A stretch of DNA of 64,000 bases from Actinomyces gerencseriae DSM 6844 (GCF_000429265.1 NZ_AUBN01000010.1:124001-188000), one strand, 5' to 3'; numbered from the stretch's first letter, positions 26,427-35,779 are shown. The notes: generated by a model not told the origin, from the letters alone. Numbers and translations are program-made.

Positions 26427-26864
26427 AGGCGGATTGTCGCACGATGGCGCGCCCCGCGGGGCCCCGGTCCTGCGCGGTCCGCCTCGGGAGTCCGGCCGGC
26501 ATGAACGGCTCGGCCCCAATCCGCCCTGAACGTCCTGACCAGCCCTGAGCGGTACGGTGGTGGCCACCGGATTTCCGGCCCGAGGCGCCCTAGACGGCCA
26601 CGAGGAAGAGCAGGATGATGGCCGGCACCGTGTCGAGCACGGATGAAGATGATCCCCAGGGAAGCCCGGCCGCGGCCACGGCCCCTGTTGCCAGCCCCGC
26701 CCCGGTTGGCCGCGCTGGCGCCCATCGCACCGCGGATGATGACGGGAACTCTCCTCAGCAGCCGGAGACCCGCCGCGGCGATCCCCAGCCCCGGAGCCCG
26801 GCCACCCGGGCTGCTCCCCTCCGTCGACCGACCGCAGGGGTGCGCGCTCCGGGCGGGGATGAGA
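26427..26864. other. 438-bp gap between hisI and hisF with a possible gene relic
   Basis: No intact gene with family support is seen. The minus strand ends a short frame at TAG 26592-26590 whose last residues, [15 protein letters not shown], look like the tail of a small membrane protein. A TGA near 26755 limits this frame to about 54 codons, with only GTG starts. It may be a decayed membrane-protein gene or a very small one. The 26427-26440 part is probably the hisI promoter. Confidence 0.35.
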
Positions 26865-27635
26865 TCACCGTACCGGATGCCCGGCGACCCGCAGGGCGTT
26901 CTTCGCGGCGCCGACGGTCATCGCGCCGTAGTGGAAGACGCTCGCCGCCAGCACGGCGTCCGCGCCGTGATCCGCCGCCGCGGAGAAGTCCTCTGCCCGA
27001 CCCGCACCGCCGGAGGCGATGAGCGGGACGCTCACCTCGCGTCGGACGTCGTCGAGCATCCGCAGGTCGAAGCCGCTGGTCGCGCCGTCGGCGTCCATGG
27101 AGTTGAGCAGGATCTCCCCCGCCCCCAGGTCCACGGCCCGCACCGCCCACTGGACGGCGTCGATGGCGGTCGAGCGCCGCCCGCCGTGGGTCGTGACCTC
27201 GTACCCCGACGGAGTGCTCACACCCTCCGGGCAGCGCCGTGCGTCGACCGACAGGACCAGCACCTGGCTGCCGAAGCGCTCGGCGACCTCGGACAAGAGC
27301 CCAGGGCGGTCGATGGCGGCGGTGTTGATGCTGACCTTGTCCGCCCCGGCGCGCAGGAGGAGGTCGACGTCCTCGACGTTGCGCACGCCCCCGCCCACGG
27401 TCAGCGGCACGAAGACCTGCTCCGCAGTGGCCGAGACGACATCCAGCATGGTGGCGCGCCCCTCGGCTGAGGCGGAGACGTCCAGGAAGGTGATCTCATC
27501 GGCTCCCTGGCGGTCGTAGCGCCCGGCGAGCTCCACCGGGTCGCCGGCATCCCGCAGGCCCACGAAGTTCACGCCTTTGACGACGCGCCCGTCCTTGACG
27601 TCGAGGCATGGGATGACACGGACGGCGACGCTCAT
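26865..27635 (-). CDS. hisF: Imidazole glycerol phosphate synthase cyclase subunit HisF
   Basis: HisF uses ammonia from HisH to form imidazole glycerol phosphate and AICAR. The 256-residue barrel has the catalytic aspartates in [14 protein letters not shown] and in VLSVDARR, plus phosphate-binding LTVGGGVRN and LIASGGAG. Length and motifs are normal. The ATG at 27635 has AGGAG at 6 nt spacing. TATCCT on the minus strand near 27671-27676 is a plausible -10. hisH is not in this window. Confidence 0.96.
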   Translation of the reverse strand: MSVAVRVIPCLDVKDGRVVKGVNFVGLRDAGDPVELAGRYDRQGADEITFLDVSASAEGRATMLDVVSATAEQVFVPLTVGGGVRNVEDVDLLLRAGADKVSINTAAIDRPGLLSEVAERFGSQVLVLSVDARRCPEGVSTPSGYEVTTHGGRRSTAIDAVQWAVRAVDLGAGEILLNSMDADGATSGFDLRMLDDVRREVSVPLIASGGAGRAEDFSAAADHGADAVLAASVFHYGAMTVGAAKNALRVAGHPVR

Positions 27636-27748
27636 GGCGGCTCCTGAACGGATCGGGGGTGCGGGCCGGCTCAGGATAACGCGGGCCCGACGCGCCTTCC
27701 TGCGCGGGCCTCGGCATGCTCGCGCGGCTCGGCGAGCGGCGCGCCCCG

Positions 27749-29209
27749 CTACTGGTTGGCGCTCGGGGTCACGTGCACAATACCCGGGCCGTTATCGGGG
27801 TCCGGGGTCGGGGGCGCGGCGGCACCAGTGGCGCTAGCGCCGTCGGTGAGCCTGTCGTCCGCGATCGCCAGGACGTCGACGACCACGGCAACCGCTCCCT
27901 CGCCGGCCGCCTGATCGGCCGGGATCGAGATGACGATCCGGCTGCCCACCTGGGCGTCGACCAGGTGCTCCTTGACGCCGGCGAGGGCGTTGCGCATGTC
28001 GATCGTGCCCGGCGGCGTCGTCATGCCGTACGTGGTGGCGTGCTGGTTGCCGTCGGCCCAGTTCACCGTGGCGTACCGGGCCAGGACGACGCTGTCGGCC
28101 CCTACCTGTGGGCCGTCGCCCTGGACGAGCACGGCGGCGGTGGAGCGCGTGGGCACCGGGAGCCCTTGAACGGACAGCGTCGCCGTGCCGTCGTCGTTCA
28201 CGGTGACCGCGGGCGTGCCCTCAGCCGGCGACTGGGTCGTCCCGGTCGCGGTGGTGGGCAGGACGTCGATCACTGTGATCTCGGTGCTCCTGGTCTGGTC
28301 ATCCTTCGTCCGCGGAGCGCGCACGACGAGCCGCGATCCCTCGGAGACCCCCATGACCGCGTTGGCGAGGTCGGCTCCGATCTTGTCGGCGTCGAGTGTG
28401 CCGCGGTACAGGCGCGTGCCCGCCTTGGTGCCGGTGACATTCGTGCCGTCATCACCATCGAAGACGGCCACGGACAGCACGACGGCGTCGCCGGCGCTCA
28501 AGGTGCGCCCCTGCCCCGCGACGATCTGGTCGGTGGTCATGGCGGTGGCGGGTGCGAGACTCCCCTTCAATGAGACGACGGGGACGGCTCCGACGCGTCC
28601 GGCGACCTCCAGCACCGTGTCGAGCGGCCCGTCGGCGCTGACGGTCCCGCCGGAGGCGGCACCCGAGGAACCGGGGGACCCCGCTCCTCCGCCCCACACG
28701 CGGGCCGCGACCAGAGGTGCGGCGACGATGGCCACCGCCGCCACGACCGCCAGGATGACGGCGACGCGCCCTCGTGGTCGTGGGCGTCCCAGTGCTGCGC
28801 CGATCGCCCGCTGGGCCCCCGTGGAGGTCGGAGGCTCGGCCGTGGAGGGCGGCCCCGCCGCCGACAGCGCTGATGTCGCTGATGTCGCTGATGTCGCTGA
28901 TGTCGCTGACGGTGACGGCAAGGACGGCGTCGCCGGCGCAGCGGACTCGGATGGCGCGAAGACCGATACGGGCGCCTCGGTCTCCTCGGCCTCCTCCGCG
29001 CGGAGCGGCTCGGCCGGGACCGGCATCCCGGCGCGCGTCCGCGGGGCGGGATGAGTCCAGTCAGGCGCGGGCGGCGCGGCGGGCTGGGAATCGACGCCCT
29101 CACGGGCGCGCTCCAGCTCACGCCTCTGGCGACGCGTCAACGGCCGACCGTCCTGCCCGACCTGGGGCAGCCGCGTCGTTTCGTGGGAGGAGGGCGAGAA
29201 GGCAGTCAT
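27749..29209 (-). CDS. FKBP-like membrane-anchored protein
   Basis: The protein (486 residues from the ATG at 29209) starts with about 140 disordered cytoplasmic residues rich in Ala, Pro, Ser and Thr, including a TSA repeat. One membrane helix follows ([21 protein letters not shown]), then a Gly/Ser linker and two domains outside. Both resemble degenerate FKBP folds, with [16 protein letters not shown] and [12 protein letters not shown] in the first, and [28 protein letters not shown] in the second. FKBP-type prolyl isomerases often neighbour pafA in actinobacteria, which supports the call. Many active-site aromatics are missing, so catalysis is uncertain. An upstream start at 29242 is less likely. 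Confidence 0.7.
   Translation of the reverse strand: MTAFSPSSHETTRLPQVGQDGRPLTRRQRRELERAREGVDSQPAAPPAPDWTHPAPRTRAGMPVPAEPLRAEEAEETEAPVSVFAPSESAAPATPSLPSPSATSATSATSATSALSAAGPPSTAEPPTSTGAQRAIGAALGRPRPRGRVAVILAVVAAVAIVAAPLVAARVWGGGAGSPGSSGAASGGTVSADGPLDTVLEVAGRVGAVPVVSLKGSLAPATAMTTDQIVAGQGRTLSAGDAVVLSVAVFDGDDGTNVTGTKAGTRLYRGTLDADKIGADLANAVMGVSEGSRLVVRAPRTKDDQTRSTEITVIDVLPTTATGTTQSPAEGTPAVTVNDDGTATLSVQGLPVPTRSTAAVLVQGDGPQVGADSVVLARYATVNWADGNQHATTYGMTTPPGTIDMRNALAGVKEHLVDAQVGSRIVISIPADQAAGEGAVAVVVDVLAIADDRLTDGASATGAAAPPTPDPDNGPGIVHVTPSANQ
28868..28909. repeat. 9-bp tandem repeat in the FKBP-like gene
   Basis: CGCTGATGT is repeated four times perfectly and once partially. It is in frame and encodes a repeated Thr-Ser-Ala tract in the cytoplasmic tail, so copy changes would keep the frame. 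Confidence 0.85.
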
Positions 29210-29257
29210 CGGACTTTCCAGTGTGCCAGATTGTCGACGCACGTCGGTAACGGCGTC

Positions 29258-30691
29258 TCAGACGCCGGCGGGCAGATCGAGGGTGGGAGACCCTGTGGAC
29301 GCCTCCATGGCCTCCATGAGGGTGTCGACGCGCTCATCGACGGCGCTGAAGGGATCGCGCAGGGCGACGGGCCGGGAGCGGTCATCATCAAGACGCAGAT
29401 TCACCCAGTCGGCCGACAGATCCCGGCGCAGATCCTGCGCCCGTCCGACCGCGGCTCCGCGCAGGTGCGCACGAGTCGTGGCCGGCGGGGTGTCGACGGC
29501 GGCGCGGCACGTCTTCTCGTCGACGAGACGCCGCAGCAGTCCGGCCCGCTCCATCCTCAGACGCAGTCCGGCCCTCGGGCTCACGTCGTGATAGGCCAGA
29601 GCGAGCCGCGACAGGCGCGGATCATCCAGCTCGGCGCCGACGCGCTCGGCGTAACGGGTCAGGAGCTGATGCTTGGCCGCCCAGTCCAGGTCCGTGGCCA
29701 CGTCCTGGGGCCTGCCCGAGCGCACGGCGTCCAGGCCCCGCTCCCACAGGTCGAGGACCTGACGGTGGAGCTCGGTCAGGTCCAGGTTCCGGACGTGCTC
29801 GCTCACCCTGGCCAGATGCTCGGTCTGCAGGTCCACCGGCGTCATGGTGCGCCCATCCGCGAGCTCCAGGACCGCTGCGCCCGTCAGGTCGTGGCAGGTA
29901 TCGCGGATGGCCTTCATGGGACGGGCGAGCCGAAGGTCCGCGAGACCGCCGCCCTCCTCGAGGTAGTCCAGCAGCAGGTCCATGGCTCCGACCTTGAGGA
30001 GGGTCGATCCCTGGGCGATGTTGGAATCGCCGACGATCACATGCATGCGCCGGTAGAGATCGGCGTCGGCATGAGGCTCGTCACGAGTGTTGATCAGGGG
30101 GCGCGAGCGAGTGGTGGCCGAGGAGACGGCGTCCTCCATCTGGTCGGCGCGCTGGGAGAAGACGTACCGGGGGGCGGCGCCGTGACCGCCGGGCAGAACG
30201 CGACCGGCGCCGATGAGGATCTGACGGGTGACCAGGTGGGGCACGAGGGCACGGGCATCGTTCCAGAAGTCGCCGCGACGGCGCACGAGGTAGTTCTCGT
30301 GGCAGCCGAAGCCGGAGCCCTCGGCGTCGAGGTTGTTCTTGAGCAGGTGGATGCGGCCGGGCACGCCCCGCTCCGCCAGACGGGTGCTGGCCCGCTCGGC
30401 GAGATCGGCCATGGTGATCTCCCCCGCCCGGTCCTGTGCCAGGAGGTCGGCGAGCCGGTCGCACTCGGCGGTGGCGAACTCGGGGTGGCTGCCGACGTCG
30501 AGGTAGAGGCGCGCCCCGCCGCGGGTGAAGACGTTGGAGGAGCGGTTGAGGCGCACAACGGGCTCGAAGAGCTCGCGCGCCGCATGATCGGCGTCCAGGG
30601 GCGGCGCACCGCCGGTCGTCGATGCGCAGGTGATGCCGTACTCGGTCTCCACACCGATGATCCGCCGCGCGGGCTTGCGCGAGCGCGGCAT
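29258..30691 (-). CDS. pafA: Pup--protein ligase PafA
   Basis: PafA uses ATP to join the C-terminal glutamate of Pup to lysines of target proteins. The 477-residue chain shows the glutamine-synthetase-like fold with the Mg2+ ligand in GVETEYG, catalytic Asp in YLDVGSHPEF, LLKNNLDAEGSGFGCHENYLV, and RPLINTRDEPHAD. The ATG at 30691 follows GGAG at 7 nt and lies 2 nt after the pup stop; a GTG at 30697 overlaps that stop. It is the last gene of the pupylation cluster, 48 bp from the FKBP-like gene. Confidence 0.96.
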   Translation of the reverse strand: MPRSRKPARRIIGVETEYGITCASTTGGAPPLDADHAARELFEPVVRLNRSSNVFTRGGARLYLDVGSHPEFATAECDRLADLLAQDRAGEITMADLAERASTRLAERGVPGRIHLLKNNLDAEGSGFGCHENYLVRRRGDFWNDARALVPHLVTRQILIGAGRVLPGGHGAAPRYVFSQRADQMEDAVSSATTRSRPLINTRDEPHADADLYRRMHVIVGDSNIAQGSTLLKVGAMDLLLDYLEEGGGLADLRLARPMKAIRDTCHDLTGAAVLELADGRTMTPVDLQTEHLARVSEHVRNLDLTELHRQVLDLWERGLDAVRSGRPQDVATDLDWAAKHQLLTRYAERVGAELDDPRLSRLALAYHDVSPRAGLRLRMERAGLLRRLVDEKTCRAAVDTPPATTRAHLRGAAVGRAQDLRRDLSADWVNLRLDDDRSRPVALRDPFSAVDERVDTLMEAMEASTGSPTLDLPAGV

Positions 30692-30693
30692 CC

Positions 30694-30870
30694 TCACTCT
30701 CCGCCCTTCTGGACGAAGCCCTCCACGAAGGCCGCCGCATTGGTCTCCAGGACGGAGTCGATCTCGTCGAGGATCTCATCGACACCGGCCGCCCGGGCCT
30801 GACCGGCCGCGTCGGGGGCCTCGTCGTCGCCACGGCCCCCGGTGGGGCGGATCTGCTCGTGAGTGCTCAT
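30694..30870 (-). CDS. pup: Prokaryotic ubiquitin-like protein Pup, ending in GGE
   Basis: This 58-residue protein is intrinsically disordered with a helical C-terminal half (DEILDEIDSVLETNAAAFVEGFVQ) that binds the ARC coiled coil, and ends in KGGE. Because the terminal residue is already Glu, deamidation by Dop is not needed before ligation; mycobacterial Pup ends in Gln. The ATG at 30870 has GGAGG at good spacing. A longer in-frame start upstream is not supported. Confidence 0.96.
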   Translation of the reverse strand: MSTHEQIRPTGGRGDDEAPDAAGQARAAGVDEILDEIDSVLETNAAAFVEGFVQKGGE

Positions 30871-30950
30871 GGTGCCTCCTGCCTGACGGTCGGGGCGCTG
30901 CCCGTCGCTCCTCGTGGGCTCAGTCTGCCCCCATGCCTCGATGTGGCCCA

Positions 30951-31002
30951 ATCGTTATCCGGATCTGATCGAGCACATCGTTATCCGGATCTGATCGAGC
31001 AC
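30951..31002. repeat. 26-bp perfect tandem duplication at the 3' end of dop
   Basis: The unit from 30951-30976 recurs exactly at 30977-31002, and four more bases match beyond. The unit length is not a multiple of three, so the duplication changes the dop frame at its last codons. Confidence 0.95.
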
Positions 31003-32772
31003 ATCGGCGACCCGCTGCGAGTCGGCCCGCACATCATCCGGCAGGGCGACTCGCAGCAGGTGCTCGTGGCCGGGCAGGTCCAGCACGAGGCTCGTCCAGG
31101 AGGCGGCCACGACGGCGCCGTATCGGGCCACGGCCAGTCCCCGGATGGCGGCGCGCGTCCCGGACGGCGCGGTATCGACGGCCGCCTCGATCTCCGCATC
31201 GGTGGTCAGCCGACGGGTGCGACCGGCCGCGATGAGCCTGTCCGCGACGCCGTGGCCGATGCGCAGATCGGCCCACTGGATGTCGAGGGCCGCCAGACGC
31301 GGGTCCTCCCACCCCGCACCGGTCCGTGCGCGCATGGCGTCGCACAGCTGCTTCTTGGCGACCCACTCCACGAGCGCGGCGGCGCGCGTGGTGGCCTCGG
31401 CCTCCCGGCAGGAGCCCCGTGCCGCGGCGTAGTCCTCCAGGGCCGTCAGGGTCTCGCCCCAGAGGGCGACGGCGGCGGCCGTCTCCTCGCCGACGTGGTC
31501 GCGGCCCGTGCCGCCGTAGTCCTCCCTCAGGGCGTCCACGACCGCTCCCAGGTGCGCCCGTTGGATCTCCAGAGCCGTCATGGGACCTGAGACCGTGATC
31601 AGGGCGCGGGTCAGGGTGGTGTCGTGGGAGGTCGCCCAGTGGTCCTCCACCGGGTCCCGGACCAGGCGCAGGGGGGCCAGGGCCCCCAGCCGCTCCCCGC
31701 GCGCCGAGGCGCGCTCGAGGTACCACAGGAGAAGATCCGTCGTGGCGATCTTGAGGTAGATGGGGACGTCGAAGCGGTTGGCGTCGCCGTTGATGATGTG
31801 AAGGCGGCGGAAGCGAGCCGTATCCGCGTGCGGCTCGTCACGGGTGTTGACGATCGGTCGGTTGAAGGTGGTCTGCAGGCCGACGTCGCTCTCCACGTAG
31901 TCGGCGCGCTGGCTCATCTGGAAGCCGGGTCGCTGGGAGCGCTGACCGATGCCGACCCGCCCGGCCCCCGCGATGACGGGACGGGTGACGAGGAAGGGGA
32001 TGAGCGCCGGGGCGAGGTCGCTGAAGGCCAGGTCCCGGCGCACAAGGTAGTTCTCGTGGGAGCCGTAGGTCGCGCCCTTGCCGTCGACGTTGTTCTTGTA
32101 CAGGACGACCTCACCGGACGGCGCGCCCCCGACGGCCTCCGTCAGGGCGATCATCGCCCGGCGCGCGATCAGCTCGCCGGCGCGGTCCCATACGACGGCG
32201 TCCCGGGGCGTGAGCACCTCCGGTGAGGAGTACTCGGGGTGAGCGTGATCGACGTACAGACGCGCGCCGTTGGCCAGCACCGCTGTGGAGGCGCGCGGAA
32301 GCGCGGCCTCGGCCGCGCCGGGACGGGGCCGGGCCCCCCACGGGGCGGGCGGCTGATCCGCCCCTCCCCCCGGGCGATCCCCGGACCCGTCGCGGCGCCA
32401 TGGGCCCGACAAGGCCGGCGGCCCCCCCGGGGTGCCGCGCTCATCGGGCCGACGGAGCGGCGCGTCGCCGGAGGGAGCGGGGCGGGCCGGGTCGTTCGTG
32501 AGCAGGCTGGGATGAGCGGCGGCCCGGTCGAGGCGTCCGCCGCGCAGGTCGGCGAGGGGGTCCTCGTCCTCGTAGTCCCAGCGCACCGCCCCGGCAGGAG
32601 CGCCGTCCGGACCCCTCGCATCAGGGCGCGAGACCGCCGCGTACGCCTCCACGACCCGGCTGGCCATGGCGACGGCGCTGGCGCGGGGATCGCCGGGCGC
32701 GAGGACGCCGAACTCGGTCTCGAGGCCGACGGGCCGTACGACTGGGCGGAAGGCCGGTGCGGGCTCGGTCAT
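30955..32772 (-). CDS. dop: Depupylase/deamidase of Pup, Dop
   Basis: Dop is a PafA homologue that removes Pup from substrates, and in species with GGQ Pup also deamidates it. The 605-residue chain shows GLETEFGVLAPGD at the N-terminus, ARLYVDHAHPEYSSPE with the key Asp, LYKNNVDGKGATYGSHENYLV, and RPIVNTRDEPHAD. It is longer than usual because residues of about 85-160 are a Pro/Gly/Arg/Asp-rich insertion with no family counterpart that I know. The last residues (ITMCSIRSG) result from the 26-bp duplication. Its ATG overlaps the ARC stop by four bases. Confidence 0.94.
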   Translation of the reverse strand: MTEPAPAFRPVVRPVGLETEFGVLAPGDPRASAVAMASRVVEAYAAVSRPDARGPDGAPAGAVRWDYEDEDPLADLRGGRLDRAAAHPSLLTNDPARPAPSGDAPLRRPDERGTPGGPPALSGPWRRDGSGDRPGGGADQPPAPWGARPRPGAAEAALPRASTAVLANGARLYVDHAHPEYSSPEVLTPRDAVVWDRAGELIARRAMIALTEAVGGAPSGEVVLYKNNVDGKGATYGSHENYLVRRDLAFSDLAPALIPFLVTRPVIAGAGRVGIGQRSQRPGFQMSQRADYVESDVGLQTTFNRPIVNTRDEPHADTARFRRLHIINGDANRFDVPIYLKIATTDLLLWYLERASARGERLGALAPLRLVRDPVEDHWATSHDTTLTRALITVSGPMTALEIQRAHLGAVVDALREDYGGTGRDHVGEETAAAVALWGETLTALEDYAAARGSCREAEATTRAAALVEWVAKKQLCDAMRARTGAGWEDPRLAALDIQWADLRIGHGVADRLIAAGRTRRLTTDAEIEAAVDTAPSGTRAAIRGLAVARYGAVVAASWTSLVLDLPGHEHLLRVALPDDVRADSQRVADVLDQIRITMCSIRSG

Positions 32773-34475
32773 GCGTCCTCCCTCGATGCATCCGGTGCGG
32801 CGGGAAGGCGCCGCACCGAGCGGACGGTCTCGCCGCGACGGCCGATGAGCCGGGCCCAGTCCTCCGGAGCTGTGGGGCCCGCGATGTCCTCGTTCTGGCG
32901 GGACTCGGCGACGACGGCCTCCAGGAGCCGCGGGGTGGACATGCCCCCGCGCCCGCCGTTCAGCTCGTCCTTGATGGCGGAGGTCTTGGCGCGCGCGACG
33001 ATGGCGGCGAGCATGGCGCCGCTGAGGAGATCCGCGAGATGAAGAGTCTCCCGCCTACCGGAGGCGTAGACGACCTCGAGCACCTCGCCGGCGGGGTCGC
33101 GGGTGCACAGGGCGCGGACGGCCGCCCGGCGCATGGACTCCGCGGCGGCCTCGCGATCGCCTCCGGCGGCGGCCAGCTCCCCCGGGTCGAGCGGCAGGTC
33201 GGCCGTGAGGTGCTTGGCCAGGATCTCCAGGGCACCGGCCGCGTCGGGGCGGCTGATGCGGATCTTCATATCGAGCCGGCCCGGGCGCAGGACGGCGGGA
33301 TCGATCATGTCCTCCCGGTTCGAGGCCCCGATGACGACGACATTGCCCAGGGACTCCACGCCGTCGATCTCCGCCAGGATCTGCGGGACGATCGTGGTCT
33401 CGACGTCCGAGGACACCCCGGTGCCGCGGGTGCGGAGCAGAGCCTCCATCTCGTCGAAGAAGATGACGACGGGCCGGTTCTCGGCCGCGACCTTGCGGGC
33501 CTGATCGAAGATGGCCCGGATCTGCCGCTCGGTCTCGCCGATGAACTTGCTGAGCAGCTCGGGGCCCTTGATGTTCAGGAACGCCGCGGAGGGCCCGCGG
33601 GCCCCCGGACCGTCGCCCGGAGGCACTTGACCGGCCAGGGATGTGGCCACGGCCTTGGCGATCAGCGTCTTGCCGCAGCCGGGCGGGCCGTACAGGAGCA
33701 GTCCCCGGGGGGCCCGCAGGTCGTAGGCGCGGTAGAGGCCCGGATGGGTGAAGGGCAGCTCGAGAGCGTCTCGGATCTGGTCGATCTGAGGGCCGAAGCC
33801 GCCGATGTCGTCCCAGGAGACGTCGGGGGTCTCGGTGACGACGAGCTGCTCGATACCGGTGCGCTCGACCACGGCCGTGGCGACCCCGGCGCGCAGGTCG
33901 GCGACCAGGGTGTCGCCGGGCCCGAGGGCCGCGGGATCCAGGTGACCCGCCAGGTGGACGACGCGAGTCGCGCCCGCCCCGGTGGAGACCAGGACGCGGG
34001 ACGTGCGGGAGGAGTCCAGGACCTCCTCCAGGGTGACGGCCTCGCCGGTGTCGGGGGCGGGCAGGGCGTCGACGACGAGCATCTGGTCGCTGACGGCCAC
34101 CAGCTGGCCGACGGTCAGGTCGCCGGCGTCGAGGCTCGCGTGCAGGCCCAGGCGCATGGGCCGCCCGCCGAGGACGACATCGACCTCGGCCGATCGCCCT
34201 GGGCGCGTGATGGCCTCCTCGCCACCGGCATTGGAGGCGAGTGGCCCGTCCGGGACGCCCGTGAGCAGGGCGAGGGTGACCGGCGGCAGAGTGACGGAGT
34301 CGAGCTGCGCGCCCAGCTCGGCCACGCGCTCGCGGGCGGCGGTGAGCGCCTCGACGAGGCGCTCGTTCTTCGCGGACAGGCTGATGGCCTCAGCGCGGGC
34401 CTCTCGCAGCTGATGGCTGATGAAGTCGGGCGCAGGCGCCTCCGGGAACCCGCCCGAGGGGTGAGGATCAGGCAT
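32769..34475 (-). CDS. arc: Proteasome-type AAA+ ATPase ARC/Mpa
   Basis: The 568-residue ATPase unfolds pupylated proteins. It has an N-terminal coiled coil (about 20-60) that binds Pup, a double OB region (about 65-205) and an AAA+ domain with Walker A GPPGCGKT (263-270), Walker B VVIFFDEMEALL, and PAVLRPGRLDMKIRISRPD as second region of homology. The chain ends SREDA instead of the GQYL tail that docks mycobacterial Mpa on the 20S proteasome. No prcB or prcA occurs between pup and pafA. The gene overlaps the trmI stop by eight bases and dop by four. Confidence 0.95.
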   Translation of the reverse strand: MPDPHPSGGFPEAPAPDFISHQLREARAEAISLSAKNERLVEALTAARERVAELGAQLDSVTLPPVTLALLTGVPDGPLASNAGGEEAITRPGRSAEVDVVLGGRPMRLGLHASLDAGDLTVGQLVAVSDQMLVVDALPAPDTGEAVTLEEVLDSSRTSRVLVSTGAGATRVVHLAGHLDPAALGPGDTLVADLRAGVATAVVERTGIEQLVVTETPDVSWDDIGGFGPQIDQIRDALELPFTHPGLYRAYDLRAPRGLLLYGPPGCGKTLIAKAVATSLAGQVPPGDGPGARGPSAAFLNIKGPELLSKFIGETERQIRAIFDQARKVAAENRPVVIFFDEMEALLRTRGTGVSSDVETTIVPQILAEIDGVESLGNVVVIGASNREDMIDPAVLRPGRLDMKIRISRPDAAGALEILAKHLTADLPLDPGELAAAGGDREAAAESMRRAAVRALCTRDPAGEVLEVVYASGRRETLHLADLLSGAMLAAIVARAKTSAIKDELNGGRGGMSTPRLLEAVVAESRQNEDIAGPTAPEDWARLIGRRGETVRSVRRLPAAPDASREDA

Positions 34476-35652
34476 GCGCCTCCGCCTCCCCGACGACGGC
34501 CCGCGTCGGGCCGCCGGGCAGGACCGCAGTGGCGTCCTCGGGCTGCTTGGCGAGGCAGTCGCGCAGGACCCGACGAACCTTTCGGTCCGAGCTCGTGCGC
34601 TCCCCCACGTCCTCGGGAACCCAGTAGCCGCTCTCGTCGTAGGCGCCGCGGGCGGGAGGGCGCTTCCGGGTCAATGGCCTGGAGCCGGCCGCGAGGCGCC
34701 GGGCGGTCAGGAGGAAGCCGGTGTGGGCGACCATGCGGTGATCGGGGCGCACGGACAACCCATCGACGTTCCAGGTGCGCACCATGGACTCCCAGGACTC
34801 GGGCTCGGTGAACAGACCGCAGCGGCGCAGGGCCTCGACCGTGCGGGAGAGCTGGGGGGTGGTGGCGGCATAGGCCAGCAGCAGACCTCCCGGCACGAGA
34901 ACGCGCGCACTCTCCCCCACGTTCTCCCAGGGGGCGAGCATGTCCAGGACGATGCGATCGACGGAGGCATCGGCGACATGATTCGCAGTGACCTCTGCGA
35001 AGTCGCCGGTGCGCAGCTCCCAGGCGGGGTGATGGCCCTCGAACCAGGAGTCGACGTTGGATGCTGCGATCCGGGCGAAGTCGTCGCGCCGTTCGATGGA
35101 CAGCAGGCGCCCGCTCTCCCCGATGGCGGACAGCAGGCTCATGGTGAGCGCCCCGGAGCCCACGCCGGCCTCCAGGACCGTCGCGCCGGGGAAGATGTCG
35201 CCCATGGCGACGACCTGCCCGGAGTCCTTGGGGTAGACGACCTGGGCGCCCCGGGGCATGGACAGGACGTAGTCGGCCAGCAGCGGGCGCAGGAGGAGGA
35301 GCTCATGGCCGGTCTCCGTGGTGAGCACGGTGCCCTCGTCGAGGCCGACGACGTCGCGGTGGCGGAAGCCGCCGCGACGGGACTGGAAGCAGCCGCGGGG
35401 ATCGAGCAGGAAGGTGCTCCTCGAGCCCTTGGAGTCGGTGACCTGGACGCGCTCGCCGTAGCGGAAGGGGCCGCGGCGACCGGCCTGACCGAGGACCCCC
35501 CGGACGCCGGAGCGCGGGGGACGCCCCGGTGCGGAGGGCACGGACGGGGAGGACGGGGAGGATCTCGTCGGCTCCGCGGGCCCATCGGTGCCCGCGGTCG
35601 TCGGACCGGGGACGACGGCCCCGGCGGGCTCCGGACTGCGCTGCTCACTCAT
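34468..35652 (-). CDS. trmI: tRNA (adenine(58)-N1)-methyltransferase TrmI
   Basis: TrmI methylates A58 in the T loop of tRNA using S-adenosylmethionine. The chain has 394 residues from the ATG at 35652, which lies 7 nt after TAGACT (35660-35665); GTG 35655 is the alternative. The first 60 residues are Ser/Pro-rich and probably disordered. The conserved core shows PKDSGQVVAMGDIFPGATVLEAGVGSGALTMSLL-type motifs, with SAM motif VLEAGVGSG and VDRIVLDMLAPWE. Its neighbourhood upstream of arc is conserved in many actinobacteria. Confidence 0.92.
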   Translation of the reverse strand: MSEQRSPEPAGAVVPGPTTAGTDGPAEPTRSSPSSPSVPSAPGRPPRSGVRGVLGQAGRRGPFRYGERVQVTDSKGSRSTFLLDPRGCFQSRRGGFRHRDVVGLDEGTVLTTETGHELLLLRPLLADYVLSMPRGAQVVYPKDSGQVVAMGDIFPGATVLEAGVGSGALTMSLLSAIGESGRLLSIERRDDFARIAASNVDSWFEGHHPAWELRTGDFAEVTANHVADASVDRIVLDMLAPWENVGESARVLVPGGLLLAYAATTPQLSRTVEALRRCGLFTEPESWESMVRTWNVDGLSVRPDHRMVAHTGFLLTARRLAAGSRPLTRKRPPARGAYDESGYWVPEDVGERTSSDRKVRRVLRDCLAKQPEDATAVLPGGPTRAVVGEAEAHA

Positions 35653-35659
35653 CACGGCG

Positions 35660-35665
35660 AGTCTA
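35660..35665 (-). promoter_or_regulatory. -10 box of trmI and the pupylation cluster
   Basis: TAGACT lies 7 nt before the trmI ATG. Because trmI, arc and dop overlap, this may drive the whole cluster. Confidence 0.5.
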
Positions 35666-35779
35666 GTGAGTCCTCCCGGCGGATCGCTCGACCGTTCATC
35701 GGAGCGACGGCCCTCCTGAGACCCGTCGGACGGGGCGGGGCACGGGTCCGCCGTCCACGGCTCGGGTCCCCGGGGGCGC

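Noticed and set aside
28868-28909. CRISPR or iteron-type origin
   Set aside because: The 9-bp units are inside a coding sequence, keep the reading frame and encode a simple amino-acid repeat.
29258-30691. Glutamine synthetase or glutamate-cysteine ligase
   Set aside because: The shared fold is real, but the YLDVGSHPEF motif and the pup gene directly upstream identify PafA.
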